Counted from the first letter of the stretch, positions 35,165-45,424 are shown. The stretch: DNA of 64,000 nucleotides from Theropithecus gelada (GCF_003255815.1 NC_037673.1:87940480-88004479), one strand, 5' to 3'. Made by a program: numbers and translations. Notes: generated by a model not told the origin, from the sequence alone.

Positions 35165-35914
35165 AAAACCAACCTGAAAGCTAGCTGAAGAAATAATTAA
35201 AATTAGGTAACTGAATAAAATTGAGAGGCAAAAATCCATACCAAAAAAAAATCAATGAAATAAAGAGTTTGTTCTTCAGAAATATAAACAAGATTGATAG
35301 ACTGCTAACTATATTAAAAAAGAAGAAAAAGAAGATCTAAATAAGTACAATCAGAAAAGACAAAGATGACATTACAACTAGTTACACGGAAATACAAACT
35401 CCTCAGAGAATAGTATGAACAACTCTGTGCACACAAATTAGCAAATCTAAAGAAAATGGATAAATTCTGGGAAATACATAATCCCCCAAGATTGAATCAG
35501 GAAGAAATTGAACCCTGAATAGACCAATATCACGCTCTGAAATTGAATCAGTAATGAAAAACCTACCAACCACAAAAAGCCTTAGACCAGATGAATTCTA
35601 GCAGATGTGCAAAGAAGAACTTATATCAATCACACTGAAAGTATTCCAAAAATTTGAGTAGAGGCTGCTCTCTAACTCATTCTATGAAGCCATCATCAGC
35701 CTAATAACAGAATCTAGCAGAAACACAATGAATAACGAAAACTTTATGCCAGTATTTCTTATGAACATAATCACAAAAAATACTCAACAAAATACTAGCA
35801 AACCAAATTCAGGAGCAAATCAAAAAGCTGATAACACCACAATCAAGTAGACTTCATTTCTGAGATGCAAGTCTGGTTCAACAAATGCATTTCAATAAAT
35901 GTGATTCATCATCA
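35165..35914 (+). mobile_element. second L1 ORF2 block inside the MaLR compound
   Basis: ORF2 sequence from upstream of the host L1's RT region: 'AAATAAAGAGTTTGTTCTTC', 'ACAAGATTGATAGACTGCTA', 'GACCAATATCACGCTCTGAA' and 'TCAATAAATGTGATTCATCA'. It duplicates ORF2 territory that the host L1 has partly passed already, so it belongs to a different L1 copy. It ends abruptly at a MaLR LTR. Confidence 0.85.
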
Positions 35915-36335
35915 GTGTGGTTTGGGTCTGAGTCTCCACCAAATTATCATGTTAAATTGTAATCCCCAGTGTTGGAGGTGGAACCTAGTGAGAGGTGATT
36001 GAATAATGGGGCAGGTTTCTTATCAATGATTTAATACCAATCCCTTGACATTGTTCTCGTGATCATGAGTTCTTGTGAGATCTGATCATTTAAAAGTGTG
36101 TGGCATCTCCCTCCTCATGCTCTTGCTCCTGTTTTCAACATTTGAAATGCCTATTCCCCCTTCACCTTCCACCATGATTGTGAGTAATCCCAAGCCTTCT
36201 TCAGATGCCAAGCAGATGCTAGCATCATGCCTCCTGTACAGCCTGAAGAACTATGGCCAATTAAGGCTCTTTTCTTTATAAACTACCTAGTTTCATGTAT
36301 TTCTTTATGGCAGTGTAAGAATGGTCTAATCCAGA
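35915..36335 (+). mobile_element. MST-type MaLR 5' LTR, sense
   Basis: 'GTGGTTTGGGTCTGAGTCTC', 'CCCCAGTGTTGGAGGTGGAA', 'TTGTTCTCGTGATCATGAGT', 'TTCACCTTCCACCATGATTG', 'CTTTTCTTTATAAACTACCT' and 'GAATGGTCTAATCCAG' are in order. It is followed by 'AATTGGTACTGAGAGTGG', the MaLR LTR-internal junction. The 68-codon frame at 36075-36281 is LTR sequence. Confidence 0.93.
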
Positions 36336-37670
36336 AAATTGGTACTGAGAGTGGTGCATTGCAATAGAAATACCTGAAAAAGTGGAAGCAGCTTTGGAAC
36401 TGGTAACAGGCAGAAGTTAGAAGAGTTTGGAGGGCTCAGAATCAGATAGGAATATGAGTGAAAGTTTGAAACTTCCTACAGACTGGTTAAATGGTTGGGA
36501 CCAAAAGTGAAAGTTTGAAATTTCCTACAGACTGGTTAAATGGTTGGGACCAAAATGTTGATAGTGATATGATCAGTGAAGGCCAGGCTAATGAGGTCTC
36601 AGGTGGAAATGAGGAACTTATTGGGAACTGAAGTTGGAGCAAAGCTTATTCCTGTTATGCCTTAGCAAAGAGCTTGACTGGATTGTGTTCATGACCTAGG
36701 ATGTTGTGGAACTTTGAACTTGAAAGTGATAATTTGGGGTATCTGGCAGAAGACATTTCTAAGCAGTAAAGTGTTTAAGATGTGGCATGGCTGCTTCTAT
36801 AACCTATGCTCAGATGTGTGAGCAAAGAAATAACCTCAGATTTGAACTTATATTTAAAGGGGAGACAGAGAAATTTGGAAATTTTGCATCGTGGCCATGA
36901 GGTAGAAAAAAAAAAAAAAAAAAAGCCCATTTTCAAGGGAAGAATGCAAGCAGGCTGTGAAATTTGCATAACTATAAAGAAGCCAAATACTAGTATCCAA
37001 GACAGTGAGAAAAAAGCCTTGAAGGCATTTCAGAGATCTTTGTGGCAGCCCTTTCTATTGCAGACCTAAAGTCCTAGGGGAACTGAATGGCTACATGGGA
37101 CAGGTCCAGCACCCCTGCTGCCCTGTGCAGCCTTAAAACACTGTTTCCTGCATTCTAGCCACTCCAACTCTAGCTGTGGCTCAAAGGGGTCCAGGTACAG
37201 CATAGGCCGCTGCTTTAGACAGTGCAAGCTGGCTTCCACATAGTGTTAAGCCTGAAGGTACATGGAGTCCAAGAGTTAAGGCTTGGGAACCTCTGTCTAC
37301 ATTTCAGAGATGTACAGAAAAACCTGTTTTCCAAGTAGATGTTTGCTGCAGGGGGAGTACCCTCCCAGAAAACCTCTACTAGGACAGTACAGGGAAAATA
37401 CGGGTTGGAGCCCCCACACAGAGCCTGCACTGATGTACTGCCTAGTGGAGCTGTGAGGAGAGGGTCGTAGTCCTCCAGATCCCAGAATGTTAGAGTCACT
37501 GGCAGCTTGCACCTTTTGCATGGAAAAGCCATGATCCATAAGCACTCAATTCCAGCCTGTGAGAGCAGCTGTGTCAGCTGAATCCTGCATAGCCACAGAG
37601 GCAGAGCAGTCCAAGGCCTCAGGAGTCTGCACTTTTACCAATGTCCCTTGGATGTGAGACATGAACTCAG
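36336..37670 (+). mobile_element. MaLR internal region, sense half
   Basis: 'GGAAGCAGCTTTGGAACTGG', 'GTCTCAGGTGGAAATGAGG', 'TGCCTTAGCAAAGAGCTTG' and 'GGATGTGAGACATGAA' run in the sense direction, parallel to 2780-4100 of the first provirus. It stops near 37670, where sequence of the same internal family continues in the opposite direction. It includes a 49-bp tandem duplication and an 18-A run (about 36907-36924). Confidence 0.87.
36457..36554 (+). repeat. 49-bp tandem duplication
   Basis: 36457-36505 and 36506-36554 are adjacent copies with a single C/T difference. The unit starts 'AGTGAAAGTTTGAAAC' and ends 'GGTTGGGACCAAA'. It lies in MaLR internal sequence, and the first provirus at 2780-4426 shows no such doubling. 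The event is therefore local and recent relative to the element. Confidence 0.95.
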
Positions 37671-38448
37671 CTGAAGCTGGAACAGCCTTGATGCCGGGAG
37701 TATTTACCAAAGCTGAGCAGGGCAGTGGGCCCATGGTCTGGCCCCTGAACCCACTCTTTCCCCTAAGCTTTTGGGCCTGTGATGGGAGGTGCAATACTTT
37801 TGAGGTCTTTTTCACATAGTCTTGGCTATTAGCACTTGACTCTGTTTTAGTCATACTAATCACTCTAGCAAGTGGTTGCTTCAAAGACTGTTTGTATCCT
37901 CTCCTGGAAATGCTTTTTGTTTCTCTGCACGTGGCCAGACTGCAAATTTTCCAAACTTTTACTCTCTGTTTCACTATTAAATTTATGTTTCTACTTTAAG
38001 TCATTCCTTTTCACTTGAGTCTGATTGTACGTTATTAGAAGCAGCCATTCCACATCTTGAATGCTTTCCTGCTTAGAAATGTCTTTGGCCAAATAATCTA
38101 GGTCATCACTATTAGGTTCAACCTTCCACAGAACCCTGGGCCATGGACACAATGCAGCCATGCTCTTTGCTAAGGTGTAACAAGGGTAGCCTTTACTCTA
38201 GTTCCCAGTAAGTTTCTCATTTCCATCTGAGACTTTATCAGCCTAACCTTTGCAATCTATATTTCTAACAGCATTTTGATCACAATCACTTAACAAGTCT
38301 CTAAGACATTCCAAACTTTCTTTCATCTTTCTATCTTCTTCTGAGTCCTCCAAACTCTTCCAAGGCTTTTCCCATTACCCAGTTTCAAAGCTGTTTCCAC
38401 ATCCTCAGGTATCTTCATAGAAAAAGGCCACTCCTGGAACCAATTTTC
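37671..38448 (-). mobile_element. MaLR internal region, antisense half
   Basis: The reverse complement reads 'CCCATCACAGGCCCAAAAGC', 'CTCAGATGGAAATGAGAAAC', 'ACACCTTAGCAAAGAGCATG' and 'CAGAAAATTGGTTCC', the same landmarks as the sense half. The two halves meet near 37670 around 'GACATGAACTCAGCTG'. The arms are clearly related but diverged. Confidence 0.87.
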
Positions 38449-38862
38449 TATGCTTGGCTGTTTTTGTGTTGCTATAAAGAAATACATGAGACAGGGTAAT
38501 TTATAAAGAAAATAGTTTTAATTAGCTCATGTATCTGCAGGCTGTACAAGAAGCATGGTGCCAGAATCTGCCTGGATTTTAGTGAGACTCCAGGAAGCTT
38601 CCAATTATGGTGGACATTGAAAGAGTAGAAATGCCAAATGGCAAGAGCAGGAGCAAGGGGATAGTATATCCTAGACTTTTAAACAACCAGCTCTAGCATG
38701 AACTAACTGAGCAAGAACTTACTTATCATCAAGGAGATGGTACTAAACCATTCATGAGGGATCTGCTCCCATGACCTAATACCACCAGTCCCCATATCCA
38801 ACATTAGAATAACATTGTAACAGGAGATTTGGAAAGGACAAACAAACATCCAAATTATATCA
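38449..38862 (-). mobile_element. MST-type MaLR LTR, antisense, right end
   Basis: A complete LTR in reverse: 'GTTTTTGTGTTGCTATAAAG', 'ACAGGGTAATTTATAAAGAA', 'GGCTGTACAAGAAGCATGGT', 'CAACCAGCTCTAGCATGAAC', 'CCATTCATGAGGGATCTGCT'. It ends 'CATCCAAATTATATCA'. GCATC follows, which together with GTATC at 35089-35093 forms the likely target duplication. The host L1 resumes at once with 'TATGAAAAATCCATAGCTAT'. Confidence 0.93.
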
Positions 38863-38897
38863 GCATCTATGAAAAATCCATAGCTATCATTATACTT

Positions 38898-39783
38898 TTT
38901 TTGTTGTTGTATTTATTTATTTATTTATTTTTAATTTTCTTTTTATTTATTATTATTATTATACTTTAAGTTCTAGGGTACATGTGCATAATGTGCAGGT
39001 TTGTTACATATGTATACTTGTGCCATGTTGCTGTGCTGCACCCATCAACTCGTCAGCACCCATCAACTCATCATTTACATCAGGTATAACTCCCAATGCA
39101 ATCCCTCCCCCCTCCCCCCTCCCCATGATAGGCCCCGGTGTGTGATGTTCCCCTTCCTGAGTCCAAGAGATCTCATTGTTCAGTTCCCACCTATGAGTGA
39201 GAACATGCAGTATTTGGTTTTCTGTTCTTGTGATAGTTTGCTAAGAATGATGGTTTCCAGCTGCATCCATGTCCCTACAAAGGACACAAACTCATCCTTT
39301 TTTATGGCTGCATAGTATTCCATGGTGTATATGTGCCACATTTTCCCTTAATCCAGTCTGTCACTGATGGACATTTGGGTTGATTCCAAGTCTTTGCTAT
39401 TGTGAATAGTGCCGCAATAAACATACGTGTGCATGTGTCTTTATAGCAGCATGATTTATAATCCTTTGGGTATATACCCAGTAATGGGATGGCTGGGTTA
39501 TATGGTACATCTAGTTCTAGATCTTTGAGGAATCACCATATTGTTTTCCATAATGGTTGAACTAGTTTACAATCCCACCAACAGTGTAAAAGTGTTCCTA
39601 TTTCTCCACAGCCTCTCCAGGACCTGTTGTTTCCTGACTTTTTAATGATCGCCATTCTAACTGGTGTGAGATGGTATCTCATTGTGGTTTTGATTTGCAT
39701 TTCTCTGATGGCCAGTGATGATGAGCATTTTTTCATGTGTCTGTTGGCTGTATGAATGTCTTCTTTTGAGAAATGTCTGTTCG
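38898..39783 (-). mobile_element. young L1 3' end, Old World monkey type, antisense
   Basis: An 886-bp 5'-truncated L1 flanked by a 15-bp target duplication with one mismatch ('GCTATCATTATACTT' at 38883-38897 and 'GCTATCGTTATACTT' at 39784-39798). The 3' UTR and ORF2 C-terminus are nearly intact. Variants such as 'CATATGGTACATCTAG'-like ('TTATATGGTACATCTAG'), 'CAGCTGCATCCATG' and 'GATGGACATTTGGGTTGATT' are ones I associate with cercopithecid L1 rather than human L1PA. A local 18-bp doubling lies at 39038-39073. Confidence 0.94.
39533..39736 (-). pseudogene. L1 ORF2 C-terminal remnant
   Basis: 67 open codons of L1 ORF2 C-terminal sequence, with RYHLTPVRMAIIKK and GCGEIGTLLHCWWDCKL visible. 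These are conserved L1 residues. The frame is cut by a stop after KTIW, and the element lacks everything upstream, so it is dead. Confidence 0.92.
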
Positions 39784-41470
39784 GCTATCGTTATACTTAA
39801 TGTTGAAGGATTAGATGCTTTCTCCATAAGATCAGGAACAAGACATGTGCTTTCACCACATATATTCTAAATTGTACTAGAGTTTCTGTCCAAGGACAAA
39901 AAAAATCCAAACCATATCAGCACCTATGAAAAAATCTGTAGCTATCAATGTACTTAATGCTGAAGGATTGGATGCTTTCTCCATGAGATCAGGAACAAGA
40001 CATGGATGTTGTGCTTTCACCACATCTATTTGACATTGTACTGGAATTTATGTCCAGGGCAATTTTGCAAGAAAAGAAGTAACAAGCATTCACATTTTAA
40101 AGGAAGGAGTATGCTAACTCTATTTACAGATCACATAATCTAATATATAGGAAATCTTGAGTAATTCCCTACAGAACTATTAGGATTAATAAATAAGTTC
40201 AGCAAGTTTGCAGGATACGTGATCAGTATAGAAAAATTAATCAAGTTTGTATACACTTGCAATGATCGATATGAAAATTAAATCTAAATTACAATTATAT
40301 TTATAATAGCATCACAAGGAATAAAATATCTAAGAATAAATTTAATGAAAGAAATTCAAAACTTATACTCTCAAAAATACAAAACACTGTAAAAAGAAAT
40401 GTTAGAAATGTACTCACATTTTCAAAAGAATCTTATATTTATGGGTTGCAAGTTTTAACATTATGATGGCAATAATTTCTAAACTGATGTATAGATGCAA
40501 TGCAATCTATATTAGAATTTTGGCTGACTTCCCTGTAGAAATTTACAAGCTGATTCTGAAATCCATATGGAATTGTCAGTGACCCAGAATACCCAAAACA
40601 ATTCTGAAAAAAAAAAATGTAGGAGGACTCATACTTCCTAATTTCAAAATTTCTTACAAAGAAATAATAATAAGACAATGTTGTACTAGTACAAAAACAT
40701 AAAATGGAATAACACTGAGAGTCCAGAATAAAATCAAACACTTGTGGCCAACCGATTTTTGATAAGTGTGCCATGAACATTTTTGAGGAAAGAATAGTCT
40801 TTAAAAAAAAAAAGTTCCTGGGAAAACTGGCTAGCTGCATGCAATAGAAGGATGTTGGACCGTTTTCTCAAACTATATATAAAAATTAACAAATATTAAA
40901 TATGTTGAATCAAAGTGAATCAAATACCTAAATATTAGAACTAATACACTAAAACTATTAGAAGAAAACTAAAACTCTTAGCAGAAAACATAAGAGTAAT
41001 TCTATATGACCTTGAATTTTGGAAAGAATTTTTAGTGGTGGCATCCAAAATCACAAGCAACAAAGAAAATATAGATGACCTTATCAAGACCAGAAAACTT
41101 TTGTGCTTCAATGGACAATATCAAAATAGTGAAAAAACCAAGCTACAGAATAAGAGAAAATATTCACCAGTGATACATCCAATAAGGAATTTTTAATATA
41201 GAGAACTCCTACAAAGAAAAATAAAAATAAAATAACCGAATTTAAAAGTGGATAAATGATCTTAATAGATATTTCTGTTATAGCCCAACACGCTCTTCTT
41301 GCCTACAACACAGATAAAGCCAATTCACTGAGACAGTGGTACTGCAGCAGAGAAAGAGTTTAATTATCACAAAGCAGACTAATAGAAGGATGGGAGATTT
41401 TTGTCAAATTTGCCTCCCTGAGAGCTTGGAGGCTAGGGTTTTAAAGGATATTTGGCAGACAGGAGACTAG

Positions 41471-41626
41471 GGAATGGGTATTGATGATTAGCTAAGATGA
41501 AGTCACATGAGTATCCAAACTCTCTTCGCAGGCCAAGTCAGTTTCTGGGGAATGGGTATTGATGATTGGTTAGGATGAAATCATAAGAGTATGCAAATTG
41601 TCTTTGCAGGCTGAGTCAGTTTCTAG
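41471..41626. repeat. 78-bp tandem duplication in LTR
   Basis: 41471-41548 and 41549-41626 are adjacent diverged copies. Both start 'GGAATGGGTATTGATGATT' and end 'GAGTCAGTTTCT' or 'AAGTCAGTTTCT'. It could be a feature of the LTR subfamily (U3 repeats) rather than of this copy. Confidence 0.92.
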
Positions 41627-41848
41627 GTAAGGCTCACAGGAATGGTTGAGTCATTTCTTTGGTGTGAGTCACAGGTGTGGGTGGCATCAGTTGGTTCACC
41701 TGAATGTGAAAGTTTTGAAAAATATCTCAAAGACCAATCTTAGGTTCGAAAATAGTGATGTTATCTGTAGGAGCAATTGGGGAAGTTACAAATCTTGTGA
41801 ATTCCGGCTACATGACTCTTGTGCAGTAAGCAATTATACAAAAGCAAA

Positions 41849-42103
41849 GGGCCTGTAATCCTAGCACTTTGGGAGGCCACAGTGAGAAGATAGCCTGAGC
41901 TCAGGAGTTCAAGACCACCTTAGGCAACACAGTGAAATCTGTGTCTACTAAAATACAAAAAATTAGCTGGACATGATTGTGGGCACTGTAGTCTCAGCTA
42001 CTCAGGAGGCTTTGGTATGAGAATTACTTGAACCCAGGAGGCAGAGGTTGCTGTGAGCTGAGATTGTGCCATTGCACTCCAGCCTGGGTAACACAGAGAA
42101 AAC
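41849..42103 (+). mobile_element. Alu SINE, 5'-truncated
   Basis: It begins within the left monomer at 'GCCTGTAATCCTAGCACTTT' and runs through 'AAAAATTAGCTGGACATGAT' to 'CACTCCAGCCTGGGTAACAC'. The divergence suggests AluJ or AluS. It is inserted into the ERV LTR. Confidence 0.93.
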
Positions 42104-42662
42104 AATAGAAAAGTAGGGAAGTAGGGAACAATAGCTGGTTATCATTTAACTATACCTACATATTAGCAGAATTTTGGCCCCTCCCATAATCTTCACCTTG
42201 TGGTCTTTCATTAGCCTTATGAAGACAATTTCAGTCTCCAGAGGAGGTCAGTTTTGGGAAGGAATATTCTTATCCTTGTCTCAAAGTTAAACTGTAAACT
42301 AAATCCCTCACAAAGTGAGCTTGGTCTATGCCCAGGAGTGAACATGGGCAGTTAGCTTGTGATGTTTGAAGCAAGATGGGATCAGTTAAGTAAGGTTTCT
42401 CTTACTGTTATAATTTTTGCAAAGGCAGCTTCATTTCTCCAAAGAAGATATACAAATGGTCGTCAAGCACATGAAAAAATTCTCAGCATCATTATCCCTG
42501 AGGAAAATGTAAATCAAAATCACAATGAGATACCACCTCACACTCACCATTATGGCTAAAATAAAAGACAAATAAGAAGTATGAAATTATGAAGAAATTT
42601 TAACCCTCATACACTGTTGGAAGAAATGAAAAATTGTACAGCTGCTTTGAAAAACAGTCTTT

Positions 42663-42795
42663 CTAGACACAGTAGCATGTGCCTATAATCCCAGCTACTT
42701 GGGAGGCTGAGGTAGGAGTATTACTTGAGCTCAAGAGTTCAAGACTAGCCTGGGCAACATAGTGAGATTCCATCTCAATATAAAAACAAGAAAAG
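42663..42795 (+). mobile_element. free left Alu monomer (FLAM-like)
   Basis: A single 7SL-derived monomer: 'GACACAGTAGCATGTGCCTA', 'TAATCCCAGCTACTTGGGAG', 'AGTTCAAGACTAGCCTGGGC' and 'AACATAGTGAGATTCCATCT', then an A-rich tail. No right monomer follows. The L1 phrase 'GAAAAACAGTCT' before it is echoed by 'GGAAAAGTCTGACAGTTCC' after it, a likely target duplication. Confidence 0.82.
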
Positions 42796-43050
42796 GAAAA
42801 GTCTGACAGTTCCTCAAATGATTAAACATAGAGTTACCATATGATGCTCTATTTCTACCTTATGTATACAAAAGTATTGAAAACATACATCCAGACAAAA
42901 ACTTTTACATGTATGTTCATTGCTGCATTATTCATAGTAGCCAAAAAGTGAAAACAATTCAATAAAACAACCCAATATCCCTCAACAGACAAATGGATAA
43001 ACAAAAGATTTTACATACATACAATGAAGTATTATTAGAACCGATATATG

Positions 43051-43489
43051 TGTCAAGCTAAAAGAAAGGAACTAAATTAACATAAGTAGAGAGTTTATTT
43101 GAGCCAACCTTGAGGATTGCAACCTGGGAGCGCAGATTTGAGTTGCCCTGAATATACACTTCAATTAGCAGCAGTTACTACTGGATTTTTAAAGGCAAAA
43201 CAAGAGCAGTTAGTTCCTAAGTTGTTTACCAATAATTTATAATAAAATAACATAAGCTATTGATTGACTATACATTGTTCTTTGCATCACAAATTCCAGG
43301 AACATGGAAGATAATGGGTGAGGTAACTAGTAAGGAACAAAATGACTTTGAACAATTGCCTCAAGCATGGGTGTGGGTGGGGAGCATAACTGAAGTCCTA
43401 TAATCATATTTGTCTGGGCCTGGTAAATTTTGCATACCTCACATAGCTCAAAGTTTTCTGAGCTATTCTTTCTTTCCTCACATGTTACA
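43051..43489 (-). mobile_element. ERV solo LTR, antisense
   Basis: 439 bp starting TGTCAAG and ending GTTACA, as expected for TG...CA LTR ends. Read in reverse it has 'GGTTGCAATCCTCAAGG', then 'CAAATAAACTCTC' with an AATAAA signal near the 3' end, an LTR layout. The host L1 stops at 'GAAGTATTATTAGAACC' and resumes at 'AAAAGAAGCCAGACAC'. I cannot name the family. Confidence 0.8.
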
Positions 43490-43680
43490 ACTCGATTAAA
43501 CCTTTAAAACTATATGTTAAATAAAAGAAGCCAGACACAAAAATCCATGTATTACATGATTCCTTTCATAAGGAGATCTAAAATAAGGAAATCTATAGAG
43601 ATAAAAAGTAGATTAGTGGTTGCGTAGAGCTGGAGAGAGATGAGGGATATGGAAATGATAGTTAAAGGATATGGAGTTCC

Positions 43681-43972
43681 TTTTTTTCTGAGACGGAGTC
43701 TCGCTCTGTCGCCCAGGCTGGAGTGCAGTGGTGCGATCATGGCTCACTGCAAGCTCCACCTCCCGGGTTCACACCATTCTCCTGCCTCAGCCTCTCGAGT
43801 AGCTGGGACTACAGGTGCCCGCCACCACGCCTGGCTAATTTTTTTTTTTTTTTTAGTAGAGATGGGGTTTCACCGTGTTAGCCAGGATGGTCTCGATCTC
43901 CTGACCTCATGATCCGCCCGCCTCTGCCTCCTAAAGTGCTGGGATTACAGGTGTGAGCCACTGTGCCTGGCC
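43681..43972 (-). mobile_element. AluY-type SINE, antisense
   Basis: A short T run, then 'GAGACGGAGTCTCGCTCTGT', 'GCTCACTGCAAGCTCCACC', 'CACCGTGTTAGCCAGGATGG' and 'GTGAGCCACTGTGCCTGGCC'. The flanking L1 phrase 'GGAGTTCC...' recurs after the Alu as 'GGTGTTTCTTTTTGAGG', so a target duplication of about 10 bp is likely. The 90-codon frame at 43640-43912 is an antisense-Alu frame, not a gene. Confidence 0.96.
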
Positions 43973-44269
43973 TGGTGTTTCTTTTTGAGGTGACTAAATG
44001 TTCTAAAATTGACTGTAATGAAGGTTGCACTTACCTATGAATATACTAAAATCCATTGAATGGTACCCTTAAAATAGGTGAATTGTATTATATATGAATT
44101 ATATCTAAATAAGATCATTTAAAACAACAAACGATTAGTTGCTTTCAATTCCAAACTTTGGTGAGAATATATTGTGAACAGTTAGTCTCTGTTTAGTGTG
44201 GTATAAATCAGGGTCACTCATACCATTGTCTTCAGTTGGAAGCTCAATTGTTAAAAAAAGAAAGAAAAA

Positions 44270-44570
44270 AAAAAAGCCAAGATAGCTTCATTCACATATG
44301 TGGTGCTTCATCTGTGGTGGCCACACACATGGGGCAGATTGAGCCTCTTTTTCCGTGTGCACCTTCATGAGTTAAGCCTGAGTTTCTGTTCATGAAGACT
44401 TGATCCCAAGACAGTGAAAGTGAAAGCTATAGGTCTCTGCAAGCCTATGTTAGGAATTCCACAGTGTCATTTCTACCACACTCTGTTGATCAAAGCAAGT
44501 CACAAGGCCAGCCCAGATTTAAGGTGAAAGGAACTAGGCTGTGGCAATTCATGGAAGGCATGAAAAGGGG
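44270..44570 (-). mobile_element. MLT1-type LTR fragment, antisense
   Basis: 'TGATCAAAGCAAGTCACAAG', 'GCCAGCCCAGATTTAAGGTG' and 'CATGAGTTAAGCCTGAG' fit the reverse complement of the first half of an MLT1C/D-like LTR ('gaagcagtcacaagcccacccagattcaagg'). The 77-codon minus and 88-codon plus frames that overlap it are not genes. Confidence 0.65.
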
Positions 44571-44599
44571 AAACATAAAAAGAGGAAGAAAGTTGTTGG

Positions 44600-45424
44600 T
44601 TGGTATATTTAACAGAGATCTACTACAACAGTATTCCACCTGTAAAAACTCATCATCAAACAGCAAGTACACAAACAAATCTTTCCCATCTCTCCCTATG
44701 TCCTTCTTTCTCCTTATAGCCAAATTTTAACCTTTAAAAAATTTCTCTCCTTATTTTCTCATCCATCACACATATATCAATTCACTTTAATAGGATGTAC
44801 CAGGTATAACAATTGTTAAATATTAAGCTCATTTATTTCAATTCCCCTTTTAAATAGATTGACTGTAGCCTAGTCTTCTCTGACTAATTCATGAAGTCCA
44901 TATCAATAGGTGAGAAGAAGGTTGATTTTAGAACATTAACAAGACAATAAATTTGAAAGCCAGTTTTTATGAAAGTGGAAATTTCTCAAATTTACCTTAC
45001 CACAGTCAAAGACTAGAAGACCTAATTTATAAAGTTCACCTGTAGGTAGAGGAAAGGGAAAAATTCTAATAACATGTAACATTTATTGCACATTCACTAT
45101 TTTAGGTACTTTTCAGATATTAATTTATTTAATATTCACATTACTATGAAGTTGATACCGATAATTCTCCATGTTACATCTATTAGGGAGACTCAGTGAG
45201 ATAAAGTATCGTACGTCACACATGCACATATGTAAAATTTATTACTCGTATATATGTATATATGTATTTATCCCCCTCTCTTAAGTTACTGTATTTTGCA
45301 TCTTCTACCTACTACTAGAGTGTAAACTTCTTAACAGCAGTTTATATACTCAGTTCCAGTTGTTAAAGTACATAAATGAGTACATAAATAATATTATTGA
45401 CTTGGTGTGTTTATGTCTTGTATT
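44600..45424. other. single-copy AT-rich DNA
   Basis: I see no gene. A weak antisense MIR/L2-like stretch ('ACATTTATTGCACATTCACT', 'ATTAGGGAGACTCAGTGAG') at 45070-45210 is suggestive but degraded. Confidence 0.5.

Larger units (their letters stand above)
38834..40055 (+). repeat. ~160-bp tandem duplication split by an L1
   Basis: Copy 1 is 38834-38897 plus 39799-39891. Copy 2 is 39892-40055. Both start 'AAGGACAAA' inside the end of the antisense MaLR LTR, and both continue through 'TATGAAAAA', 'GCTATCA', 'GAAGGATT' and 'CATGAGATCAGG/CATAAGATCAGG'-type phrases of L1 ORF2. Because copy 2 carries ~27 bp of LTR, the doubling happened after the MaLR insertion. The Old World monkey L1 then entered copy 1 only. 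Confidence 0.9.
41279..42430 (-). mobile_element. ERV1-type solo LTR, antisense
   Basis: The L1 is interrupted by LTR sequence: 'GCAGAGAAAGAGTTTAATTA', 'TTGGAGGCTAGGGTTTTAAA', 'CATCAGTTGGTTCACCTGAA', 'GACCAATCTTAGGTTCGAAA', 'AGGAGCAATTGGGGAAGTTA', 'CTATGCCCAGGAGTGAACAT' and 'GAAGCAAGATGGGATCAGTT'. The order matches an ERV1-class LTR whose name I cannot fix. It holds a 78-bp tandem duplication and an Alu. L1 resumes at 'ATTTCTCCAAAGAAGATATA'. Confidence 0.75.
34534..44125 (+). mobile_element. host L1 (L1MA/MB-type), nested insertions
   Basis: One old L1 ORF2 and 3' UTR can be followed through the nest in order: 34534-34673, 34971-35093, 38863-38897, 39784-41278, 42431-42662, 42796-43050, 43490-43680 and 43973-44125. 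Landmarks are 'GACATGGATGTTGTGCTTTC', 'CAGCAAGTTTGCAGGATACG', 'CTTTTGTGCTTCAATGGACA', 'CACAATGAGATACCACCTCA', 'AGATTAGTGGTTGCGTAGAG' and the end 'GAATTATATCTAAATAAG'. The frames are decayed. The interruptions are listed as separate entries. Confidence 0.9.

Noticed and set aside
43640..43912. 90-codon frame with a gene-like look (SLALSPRLECSG)
   Set aside because: This is the well-known frame read from an antisense Alu. The frames at 45638-45931 and 46144-46362 are the same case.
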